DNA of 17,698 nucleotides from JBEIUL01 sp044356865 (lineage in GTDB: Bacteria > Planctomycetota > Phycisphaerae > Phycisphaerales > SM1A02). The stretch lies in assembly GCA_044356865.1 (NCBI GenBank), contig JBIKVN010000036.1, positions 1 through 17,698 on the forward strand, given 5' to 3'. The notes under the pieces were generated by a model. The model saw only the letters and a list, made by a program, of their open reading frames with translations. It was not told the origin of the DNA and searched no databases. Shown here piece after piece: positions 7,848-14,794 of this stretch; within the stretch, counting starts at the first letter, position 1, and every line of letters begins with the position of its first letter. The position numbers were made by a program, and so were the translations under genes.

Positions 7848-9880
7848 CGCTCCTCGACTGGGTGCCGCTCGCGGGCCTCCTCCTCGTCCTGCTCGTCGCG
7901 ACCGCCCGGATGCGGCGGTACGCCGACAGCGTCTCGGGCTTCCTCGCCGCGAACCGCTGCGCCGGCCGCTACCTCGTCGCGGTCGCGTTCAACATGGCGC
8001 AGGTCGGGATCATCACGCTGGTCTGGTTCTTCCAGCAGTACTACGACGCGGGATTCACCTCGATCTGGTGGGGGCTCGTCGAGAACCCGCTCATGATCGT
8101 GATCGCCCTCACCGGCTGGGTCGCGTACCGCTTCCGGGAGACGCGGGCCCTGACCCTCGCCCAGTTCCTCGAGACCCGCTACAGCCGGCGGTTCCGCGTC
8201 TTCTGCGGCATCGTGGCATACGTCGCGGGCGTCCTGAACTACGCGATCTTCCCCGCGGTGTCGGCGCGATTCTTCATGTGGATCTGCGGATTCCCCGAGG
8301 AGTTCGCCCTCGGGCCGTGGCTCGTGCCGACCTTCCCGGCGCTCATGGCCCTGCTGCTGTCGTCAGCGCTCTTCTTCGTCTTCGCGGGCGGGCAGGTCGC
8401 GGTCATGGTCACCGACTGCCTGCAGGGGATCTACTGCAACATCGTCTTCCTGGTGATCATCGCGTTCCTGCTGCTGTCGTTCGGCTGGGACCGGATCGGC
8501 GAGACGATGCTCGCCCAGCCCGAGGGGCGGTCGATGGTCGATCCGCTCGCGATCGGGAAGGAAGCCCAGTTCAACCTCTGGTACTGGCTCATCTCGGCGT
8601 TCACGCTCTTCTACACCATGCGGGCCTGGCAGGGCGACGCGGGCTACAACGCCGCGGCGATCACGCCGCACGAGGCGAAGATGGCGACGGTGCTCTCGGG
8701 CTGGCGGTGGCGGGTGCTGATGCTCGTCGCGCTCGTGATCCCGATCTGCGTGAAGGTCTTCCTGACGCATCCCGACTACGCCGCCGACGCCGCGGCGGTG
8801 CACGCGACGCTCGACGCCCTGCCGACCGACGCGATGAAGGCCGAGGCCCGCGTGCCGCTGGCGCTCGGGATCATCCTGCCCGCGGGCATCCTCGGGCTTT
8901 TCGTGGCCGCGATGTACGGGGCGTACCTCTCGACCGACGACACCTACCTCCACTCGTGGGGCTCGATGGCGGTGCAGGACGTGATCCTGCCGGTCCGGCA
9001 GGCGTTCACCGACCGCGAGCTCTCGCCGAAGGCGCACCTGCTGCTGCTGAAAGGCTCGATCCTGGCGGTGGCGATGTTCGCGTTCGGATTCGGGCTCGTC
9101 TACACGCCCAACCAGTACGTCGCGATGTGGGGGGCGTTGACCGCGAGCGTCTGGGTCGCGGCGGCGGGCAGCGTGATCATCGGCGGGCTCTACTGGTCGC
9201 GCGGCACGACGGCGGGGGCATGGTGGGCGATGGGCGTGGGCATCTCGGTCTCGGCGTGGGGCATCCTCGTGAAGGACCACTTCTGGGCGTTCGAGATGCT
9301 GGAAGGCACGGCGCTGGCGGCGATCCCGGATTGGTTCCGCCCGGTTCACGAGAACGCGTGGATCTCGGGCCAGGTGCTCGCCTTCTCGGCGATGGCGGTC
9401 TCGATCGTGACCTACATCGGCGTGTCGCTCGTCACCGGCGGCGGCCGGCGATTCAATCTCGATCGCATGCTCTTCCGCGGTCCGTACCGCGAGCTGCTTC
9501 CGCCGAGCGAACGCGACTTCCGCGAGGATGCCGCGGCCGAAGCCCGCGGCCAGCCGCCGGCGTGGATGCGGAAGCTCGGCTTCACCCGCGAGTTCGACCG
9601 GACCGACACCTGGATCACCTGGATCACCGTCGCGTGGCCGCTGGCGTGGACGATCGTCCTCGTCGCGGGCACCGCGTGGGCCGCGACCCGCGGCGTGAGC
9701 GAGCGGTCGTGGCTCGCGTTCTGGGAGTTCTGGACCTGGCTCATCTTCGCGACCGGCTGCGTGATCGTCGCGTGGTTCACCTGGGGCGGCCTCCGCGACC
9801 TCCTGCGGATGAAGGGCCATCTCGAGCGGTATCGCGCCGACGCGAGGGACGACGGCACGGTGCGGGAGACGCCGCGGTGA
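7838..9880 (+). CDS. Sodium:solute symporter (SSS family), probable mannoside or sugar importer
   Basis: This 680-residue polytopic membrane protein has the LeuT-type layout of the SSS family. The first helix covers about 6-22, AANRCAGRYLVAVAFNMAQ follows as in other SSS members, and the segment LGLFVAAMYGAYLSTDD (352-368) corresponds to the helix whose Ser/Thr residues (S365, T366) help bind sodium. GYNAAAITPHEAKMA (269-283) is a cytoplasmic loop typical of the family. It is longer than the usual 500-600 residues because of a hydrophilic loop (535-590, RRFNLDRMLFRGPYRELLPP onward) and two extra C-terminal helices (about 592-614 and 628-650). The ATG lies inside the GH38 gene with a 10-bp overlap, and the stop overlaps the GH2 start. 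Transport of mannose or short mannosides is inferred from the enzymes on either side. Confidence 0.9.
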   Translation: MRMTLLDWVPLAGLLLVLLVATARMRRYADSVSGFLAANRCAGRYLVAVAFNMAQVGIITLVWFFQQYYDAGFTSIWWGLVENPLMIVIALTGWVAYRFRETRALTLAQFLETRYSRRFRVFCGIVAYVAGVLNYAIFPAVSARFFMWICGFPEEFALGPWLVPTFPALMALLLSSALFFVFAGGQVAVMVTDCLQGIYCNIVFLVIIAFLLLSFGWDRIGETMLAQPEGRSMVDPLAIGKEAQFNLWYWLISAFTLFYTMRAWQGDAGYNAAAITPHEAKMATVLSGWRWRVLMLVALVIPICVKVFLTHPDYAADAAAVHATLDALPTDAMKAEARVPLALGIILPAGILGLFVAAMYGAYLSTDDTYLHSWGSMAVQDVILPVRQAFTDRELSPKAHLLLLKGSILAVAMFAFGFGLVYTPNQYVAMWGALTASVWVAAAGSVIIGGLYWSRGTTAGAWWAMGVGISVSAWGILVKDHFWAFEMLEGTALAAIPDWFRPVHENAWISGQVLAFSAMAVSIVTYIGVSLVTGGGRRFNLDRMLFRGPYRELLPPSERDFREDAAAEARGQPPAWMRKLGFTREFDRTDTWITWITVAWPLAWTIVLVAGTAWAATRGVSERSWLAFWEFWTWLIFATGCVIVAWFTWGGLRDLLRMKGHLERYRADARDDGTVRETPR

Positions 9881-12342
9881 GGACGTTCGCGGTCGATGCC
9901 GTCACGGTCGAGCCGCTGGATGCCGTCGGCCGCGAGGCGGTCGCGGCGGCGCGGCGCGGTCCGCTTCCGCTTTCGCTGCCGGGGTGCGTGCATCACGCCT
10001 TGATGGACGCGGGGCTCATCCCGTCGCCCGATCTCGACGACGGCGAGGCGCGGCAGGAGTGGGTGGGGCGGACCGGCTGGCGGATCGTCGCGCGTCTCGA
10101 ATCGCCGGCGCGGGCGGCCGGCGAACGGGTCGACCTCGTGCTCGAGGAGGCCGACGCCGCGGGCGAGGTCTTCCTGAACGGCGTGCGGATCGGTGCGATC
10201 GCGAGCGAGTTCGTCCCGCACCGCTTCGCGATCGGCTCGCTGCTGCGGGCGGATCGCGCGAACGAGCTCGAGCTGCGGATGCGCGGCCCGGTCACCGAGG
10301 TCGAGCGGCTCGAGCGCACGCTCGGCAGCCGCCCGGTGAACGGCGACTGGACGCCGTACCCGTTCCTCCGCAAGAGCGCCTGCAATTTCGGCTGGGATTG
10401 GGGACCGCGGACGCCGACGGTCGGGATCGGGGCGATCCGCGCCGAGACCGTGCGGGTCGCGCGGCTCGCGTCGGTGCGGCCGCTCGTCGTCGCGTGCGAT
10501 GCGGAGCGGGCGATGGTCGAGGTGCATGTCGAGATCGATCGCGTCACGGCGGACCTTGATCCGCTCGCGACGGTCGCGATCGCAGCGCCGGACGGGCGAC
10601 GCTTCGAGGCACGCCTCGAGTTCACCGGTGATGTCGCCGTCGCACGCATCGAGATTTCCCATCCCGACCGCTGGTGGCCGCGAGGCTTCGGCGGGCAGCC
10701 GCTGCACGATGTCGCGGTCGAGCTCGGGTCCGGCGGCGAGACGCTCGACGCATGGCGCGGCCGCATCGGATTGCGGAGCGTCGGGCTCGACACCGCGCCC
10801 GACCGTTTCGGCGAGGGCTTCACGATCCGCGTGAACGGCGCGCCCGTCCAGATCCGCGGCGCGAACTGGATTCCCGAGGGACTCTTTCCCGTGCGCCCGC
10901 AGCCCGGCGTCCTCGCCCGCCTCGTGCACCTCGCGGCCGACGCGAACCTCAACCTGCTCCGGGTCTGGGGCGGCGGGCGGTACGAGTCGGAAGCGTTCCT
11001 CTCCGCCTGCGACGAGCTCGGGATCCTCGTCTGGCAGGATTTCATGTTCGCCTGCGCGACCTATCCCGAGGAACCGCCGTACGAACGCCTCGTCGACGCC
11101 GAGGCCCGCCACCAGCTCGCGCGGCATTCGCCGCACCCGTCGGTCGTCCTCTGGTGCGGCGGGAACGAGGACATCCTCGCGTGGTTCTCGTGGGGTTTCC
11201 GCGAGCGATTGCGGCCCGGGCAGTCGTGGGGCCGGCGCTTCTGGCTCGAGACGCTGCCGCGGGCCTGCCGCGAGCTCGATCCCACGCGGCCTTACTGGCC
11301 CGAGAGCCCGTGGTCGGGTTCGCTCGAGATCCATCCGAACGATCCCGATCGCGGCGACCGTCACACCTGGGACCTCAAGCTCGAGGAGTTCGCGAGTCTC
11401 GTGCCGCGCTTCTGCAGCGAGTTCGGCCAGCAGAGCCCGCCGACGCTCGCGTCGATTCGCGAGGCGCTGCCGGAACCCGCCTGCACGATCGGCTCGCCCG
11501 CGCTCGCCCTGCGCCAGCGGGCCTGGGGCGGCGACGAGTTCCAGTACGCGCCGACGCTCGCGGCGCGGTTCGGCGAGTTGCGTGACCTTGACGAGTGGGT
11601 GTTTGCCACGCAGTTGCTGCAGGCGCGGCACTATGCCTTCGCGTTCCACTGGCTTCGCGCGAACGCCCCGCGGTGCATGGGCACGGTCTTCTGGCAGTGG
11701 AACGACGTGTGGACGGGCCACTCGTGGAGCGTGCTCGACGCGCGGCTGCGGCCGAAGCCGGCGTTCTTCGGCGTGCGGCGTGCGGCGGCGCCGCGGGCCC
11801 TTGCGGTGTTGCCCGAGGCTCCGGGGGCGGAGCGGCGGCGGGCGGTTCTCGTCGAGGCGGCGGGCGAGGTCGAGGGGCCGTTTCCCGATCGTCTCCGGCT
11901 GCGCACGGTCGCCGAGGACGGGACGGTCGTCGAGGCCGGCGAGGCGAGGCTGGTCCGCGAGAGCGAGTGGATTCTCGCCGCGCGGCTTCCGCCCGAGGTC
12001 GCGACGCCGGAGACGCTCGGCCCGCGGCTGCTCGTGGCCGATGCGGGCCCGCTTCGCGCGACTTGGCTTGCCGTGCCCGACGCCCGGCGCCGCGATCCCG
12101 CGCCTCGGCTCGCGCTGCGCGTCGAGGGTTCCGCGGTGGCCATCGAGGCCGAGACCATGCTTCGCGACCTCTGCCTTCTCGCCGAGCTCGCCGATCCCGC
12201 GATCGTGGCGCGAGACGGGATGCTCACGCTGCTGCCCGGCGAGCGGGCGTCGATCGCCCTCGACGGCGGCGTCGCGTCGGCGTCCTCGCTCCGCGCGGCC
12301 GTGCGCTGCGCGAACGCGATCTCGGGCCGCGGTCTCGTCTGA
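9877..12342 (+). CDS. GH2 family beta-mannosidase-like glycoside hydrolase
   Basis: This 821-residue protein has the GH2 beta-mannosidase arrangement: an N-terminal jelly-roll sugar-binding domain (about 20-170, including FLNGVRIG and ACNFGWDWGPR), an immunoglobulin-like domain (about 185-300), a TIM barrel (about 310-640), and C-terminal beta domains. The acid/base is E431 in WCGGNED and the nucleophile is E515 in FCSEFGQQS; both are intact. NFGWDWGP and FWQWNDVW are typical of beta-mannosidases rather than beta-galactosidases or glucuronidases. There is no signal peptide, so it should act in the cytoplasm on imported beta-mannosides. The GTG start at 9877 overlaps the symporter TGA in a GTGA junction, typical of translational coupling; the longer upstream frame is a shadow of the symporter gene. 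Substrate specificity beyond the family call is inferred. Confidence 0.92.
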   Translation: MRTFAVDAVTVEPLDAVGREAVAAARRGPLPLSLPGCVHHALMDAGLIPSPDLDDGEARQEWVGRTGWRIVARLESPARAAGERVDLVLEEADAAGEVFLNGVRIGAIASEFVPHRFAIGSLLRADRANELELRMRGPVTEVERLERTLGSRPVNGDWTPYPFLRKSACNFGWDWGPRTPTVGIGAIRAETVRVARLASVRPLVVACDAERAMVEVHVEIDRVTADLDPLATVAIAAPDGRRFEARLEFTGDVAVARIEISHPDRWWPRGFGGQPLHDVAVELGSGGETLDAWRGRIGLRSVGLDTAPDRFGEGFTIRVNGAPVQIRGANWIPEGLFPVRPQPGVLARLVHLAADANLNLLRVWGGGRYESEAFLSACDELGILVWQDFMFACATYPEEPPYERLVDAEARHQLARHSPHPSVVLWCGGNEDILAWFSWGFRERLRPGQSWGRRFWLETLPRACRELDPTRPYWPESPWSGSLEIHPNDPDRGDRHTWDLKLEEFASLVPRFCSEFGQQSPPTLASIREALPEPACTIGSPALALRQRAWGGDEFQYAPTLAARFGELRDLDEWVFATQLLQARHYAFAFHWLRANAPRCMGTVFWQWNDVWTGHSWSVLDARLRPKPAFFGVRRAAAPRALAVLPEAPGAERRRAVLVEAAGEVEGPFPDRLRLRTVAEDGTVVEAGEARLVRESEWILAARLPPEVATPETLGPRLLVADAGPLRATWLAVPDARRRDPAPRLALRVEGSAVAIEAETMLRDLCLLAELADPAIVARDGMLTLLPGERASIALDGGVASASSLRAAVRCANAISGRGLV

Positions 12343-12420
12343 GGCAAGAAAAAGTTCACGACTTTCGGGAACGCCTTCCGGGCGCGGTAGGTTCGCGTGT
12401 CGCGGCGAGGATGCCGCGCG

Positions 12421-12426
12421 AGGAGG
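12421..12426 (+). promoter_or_regulatory. Strong Shine-Dalgarno that fixes the start at 12432
   Basis: A full AGGAGG lies 5 bp ahead of the ATG at 12432. It is the best ribosome binding site in the window and shows that the long open frame upstream, antisense-like across the GH2 gene end, is not part of the protein. Confidence 0.8.
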
Positions 12427-12431
12427 GATCG

Positions 12432-13007
12432 ATGCGGATGGGATTCGCGGAATTGCAGGCGACGAAGCGACGGGTGCGGGAGGAGGAGATCGACCGGCTC
12501 CAGCGGGAGGCGGGTGAGCGGGGGGAGATCACCGACCGGATGTTCTGGACGATGGTGTACGACTTCGAGCGGGCGCCGTGGACCACGAACCGGCGGCAGC
12601 TCGGCGAGCTCGGGGTCGAGGTGGCGTCGCTCGACGACCTCGATCTGGACGAGGTGCCGCGACGGTTGGGCGAGCTTGTCGAGGCGCTGGCCCGTCTCAA
12701 CATCTTCCTGCTCCACACCGACCATCTCGACGACCTCGAGCTGTACCGGCGGTTGAGCGAGGAGATCCTCGACGAGGAGGTGCGCGACATTCCGGTGTGT
12801 CCGGGGGTGCGCGAGTACATCGATCTCGTGGGGGGCGGCCCGGACGGCGACTCCGACACCTACCTCAAGCACTATGCCTCCGAGGAGGAGCGCGAGACGC
12901 ACCGCCGCGAGCACGGGTCGGTGCCCCGTCACGAGCCGCCCCCGTTCGAACGCGACCGGCACCTCCCGCGGCCCGAGGGACCCGGTCGGCCGATGGCGGC
13001 GGCGTGA
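12432..13007 (+). CDS. Conserved-looking soluble protein of unknown function
   Basis: I do not recognise a family for this 191-residue protein. It has no signal peptide and no membrane segment. Residues 1-30 are a charged helix (ATKRRVREEEIDRLQREAG); 36-52 contain an aromatic patch (MFWTMVYDFERAPWTTNR); 60-120 are acidic and helical, with LNIFLLHTDHLDDLELYRRL (90-109) as the most distinctive stretch; 121-150 contain IPVCPGVREYIDLVGGG and DTYLKHYASEEERE. The last 30 residues are a Pro/Arg/His-rich, probably disordered tail. The start is fixed by AGGAGG at 12421. It lies 89 bp after the GH2 gene, so it may have its own promoter; none is clear. It ends 3 bp from the oppositely oriented DedA gene. 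The well-structured core and good SD argue that it is a real gene. Confidence 0.8.
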   Translation: MRMGFAELQATKRRVREEEIDRLQREAGERGEITDRMFWTMVYDFERAPWTTNRRQLGELGVEVASLDDLDLDEVPRRLGELVEALARLNIFLLHTDHLDDLELYRRLSEEILDEEVRDIPVCPGVREYIDLVGGGPDGDSDTYLKHYASEEERETHRREHGSVPRHEPPPFERDRHLPRPEGPGRPMAAA

Positions 13008-13010
13008 CGG

Positions 13011-13904
13011 TCAGGCCTGCGGCGTGGCCGGACGGCCTTGGCCCGCGAGCTTGCCCCGGACGTTTCCGAAGGTCCGCAGCCACTTCACCCGCGAGCGGGG
13101 GGCCCGGCCGAGACTCTTGCGATTCTGGAGGAACCAATGGACCCCGAGAAAGAGGGCCAGGATCACCGCGGCCGCGATGACCGTCCAGACCACGAGCTCG
13201 GTGGTGCTTTCGGTCTTGCCGATCCCGATGGCCGCGACATACCCGATGGCGGCCTGGAGCGGCACGGTGATCAGGGCGCAGCCGAGTTCGACCGGCAGGA
13301 ACTTGTACCACGGCATGTGGAGGATCCCCGCCATGGTCACCACCGGCGTGCGGGTTCCCGGGATGAACCTCGCCAGCGCCACGACCGCGACGCCGCGTTC
13401 CTCCATCTGGTGCTTCGCCTCGAGCAGGCGGCGCGGATGGACCAGCCGCTTGAACCAGCGGCTGTGCACCAGCCGCGTGCCCCACCGGCGGCAGATCGCC
13501 ACCCAGAGGATGTCGCCGACGGCGAGTCCGAGCCAGGCGGCGATGAGGCTCTCGACGAGGGGAATGTCGCCGCGGGCGGCGAGGAACCCCGCGGGAATCA
13601 GGATCAGGTCTTCCGAAAGGTGCAGGCCCACCCCCGAGATCACGAAGAGCACGAAGATGATCCACGGGCCGTGATCGGACATCAGTTGGCCGAGTTTCCC
13701 GTCCGCGAGCCTGAACGCGGGCTTGGTGCCTTCGGCCGCCGCGGCGTCGGGCGAGGTCGCCGGATCGACGGGACTTGGTGCTTCCACGGCACCGGTCGGG
13801 GGCTCGTCGACTTGGGCCGGTCCCGGGAACGGGACAGCCGCCGCGTGCGGATCGGCCGCCAGGATCGTGATGGCGACGAGGATGGCGAGAATCGCGTTTT
13901 TCAC
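13011..13904 (-). CDS. DedA/VTT-domain membrane protein
   Basis: DedA proteins are inner-membrane proteins linked to lipid carrier flipping and membrane homeostasis. With GTG at 13904 the protein has 297 residues. Residues 1-23 (VKNAILAILVAITILAADPH plus AAA) look like a signal peptide, followed by a Pro/Ala-rich linker (24-70). The VTT core covers about 80-262: SEDLILIPAGFLAARG carries the membrane-embedded acids E98 and D99, and ARFIPGTRTPVVTMAGI carries R179 and R185, the arginine pair essential in characterised E. coli DedA members. The tail is basic. A further GTG at 13970 would add 22 polar residues and bury the hydrophobic segment internally; I prefer 13904 for the signal-like N-terminus. 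TACACT, a possible -10 box, lies about 25 bp upstream of it. The linker is unusual for the family. Confidence 0.88.
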   Translation of the reverse strand: MKNAILAILVAITILAADPHAAAVPFPGPAQVDEPPTGAVEAPSPVDPATSPDAAAAEGTKPAFRLADGKLGQLMSDHGPWIIFVLFVISGVGLHLSEDLILIPAGFLAARGDIPLVESLIAAWLGLAVGDILWVAICRRWGTRLVHSRWFKRLVHPRRLLEAKHQMEERGVAVVALARFIPGTRTPVVTMAGILHMPWYKFLPVELGCALITVPLQAAIGYVAAIGIGKTESTTELVVWTVIAAAVILALFLGVHWFLQNRKSLGRAPRSRVKWLRTFGNVRGKLAGQGRPATPQA

Positions 13905-13997
13905 CGGGGGCTCGCGGCGGGACGGGCCCGAAGTGTAGCGATGCACCCGGGGGGCTTTCCCGCTCGGCACGAGGAATCCCGTTCGCGCGGCGGGTGC

Positions 13998-14678
13998 TCA
14001 GCGCACCAAGCCTTCGAGCCCGGTCAGCCCGAGGGGCTCGCGAGCGTAGAAGGGCTCGGCGGCGAGGGTGCCGATCCGGCTTCCGAAGTACCGGTCGGAG
14101 GCGGCGATCCAGTCGGGCACCCCGCGGTTGCCGGGGTGGTCGATGAATTGGCTCCGGTAGGCAAGGATCGCCTCGCGCTTCCGCTCGGCGAACCCCGTGG
14201 TGTCGATCAGGAAGCTCGGCTGGGGCACCGTCCGCAGGTGGGTGCACCAGTAATGGAAGAGCCACTTCGGATGGCACGGTTCTCCCGGCAGGTCGATCTT
14301 GGTCAGCTTGGCGTCGAAGCGGGCGTCCTCGACGATTCGGGTGACCGCCCGGTGGTCGGGATGGGCGTCCTCGGGGTGGGGCACGAACACGAGATCGATC
14401 CGTTCCGTGCGCAGGACGCCCGCCACGCGGTGCCGGGCGGCGATGCTCGCCTCGACGCGACGGTTCGGCAGGTCGAGGGCGATCCGGCGGACCTCGAGGA
14501 TCCGAGCCGCCTCGGCCGCCTCGCGGGCCCGGATCTCGGGCGATCCGTAGGGCGTCGGCTCGCCGTCGGTCATGTCGAGCAGCGTCACCCGGTGACCCTG
14601 CGAGACGAGCCGGGCGATCGTTCCGCCCATGCCGAGTTCCTGGTCATCCGGATGGGGGCCGACGACAAGGACATTCAT
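13998..14678 (-). CDS. PIG-L family N-acyl-glucosamine deacetylase, BshB1-like
   Basis: This 226-residue protein is a zinc-dependent PIG-L/LmbE deacetylase. The metal-binding motif PHPDD (8-12) supplies H9 and D12, with D11 as the likely base; AHPDH (105-109) supplies the third ligand, H109, and H106. The start VLVVGPHPDDQELGMGGTIA, the TDGEPTPYGSPEIRAREA segment and the C-terminal AILAYRSQF resemble BshB1 of bacillithiol synthesis, which removes acetate from GlcNAc-malate. Other substrates are possible, and no bshA or bshC gene is in the window. ATG at 14678 is supported by GAGGA 7 bp upstream; the longer open frame is a shadow of the neighbouring gene. It ends 93 bp before the DedA start and may be co-transcribed with it. 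It should be cytoplasmic. Confidence 0.88.
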   Translation of the reverse strand: MNVLVVGPHPDDQELGMGGTIARLVSQGHRVTLLDMTDGEPTPYGSPEIRAREAAEAARILEVRRIALDLPNRRVEASIAARHRVAGVLRTERIDLVFVPHPEDAHPDHRAVTRIVEDARFDAKLTKIDLPGEPCHPKWLFHYWCTHLRTVPQPSFLIDTTGFAERKREAILAYRSQFIDHPGNRGVPDWIAASDRYFGSRIGTLAAEPFYAREPLGLTGLEGLVR

Positions 14679-14679
14679 C

Positions 14680-14690
14680 GAGGAGTCCTC
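14680..14690 (-). promoter_or_regulatory. Self-complementary Shine-Dalgarno hairpin ahead of the PIG-L gene
   Basis: On the minus strand the sequence GAGG-ACT-CCTC can form a 4-bp stem with a 3-nt loop, ending one base before the ATG at 14678. The 5' arm is the Shine-Dalgarno itself, so folding would hide the ribosome binding site. The stem is short, and a regulatory role is only suggested. Confidence 0.35.
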
Positions 14691-14716
14691 CCGGAGCGGA
14701 ACTCCGGAGCGGAACT
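14691..14716. repeat. Two tandem copies of a 13-bp repeat forming overlapping hairpins
   Basis: CCGGAGCGGAACT occurs twice head to tail, followed by a degenerate partial third copy (CCGGCGCGG) at 14717. Each copy with the start of the next gives CCGGAG-CGGAA-CTCCGG, a 6-bp stem with a 5-nt loop, so two mutually exclusive hairpins are possible (14691-14707 and 14704-14720). It lies directly upstream of the PIG-L ribosome binding site. No T-run follows, so it is not a standard terminator. Confidence 0.7.
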
Positions 14717-14794
14717 CCGGCGCGGTGCGTGGTGCGAGGGATCCCGCCGTCGGGCACGATACGGGCGAACGGCCGGTCTCGGCGATGGGCCGCC

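Noticed and set aside
7759..9876. In-frame extension upstream of the GH2 start
   Set aside because: This part overlaps the symporter gene in another frame and is Arg/Pro/Gly-rich. The GTGA junction at 9877 gives a natural start and a normal GH2 length.
9412..11721. Long minus-strand open frame opposite the symporter and GH2 genes
   Set aside because: It is antisense to two well-supported genes, its composition is Arg/Pro/Glu-rich without any domain, and long antisense frames are expected at this GC content.
12343..12431. Possible terminator or promoter between the GH2 gene and the 191-residue gene
   Set aside because: The GGAA/TTCC pairing around 12368-12379 is only 4 bp with no T-run, and no -35/-10 pair with acceptable spacing is visible. 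Only the Shine-Dalgarno at 12421 is supported.
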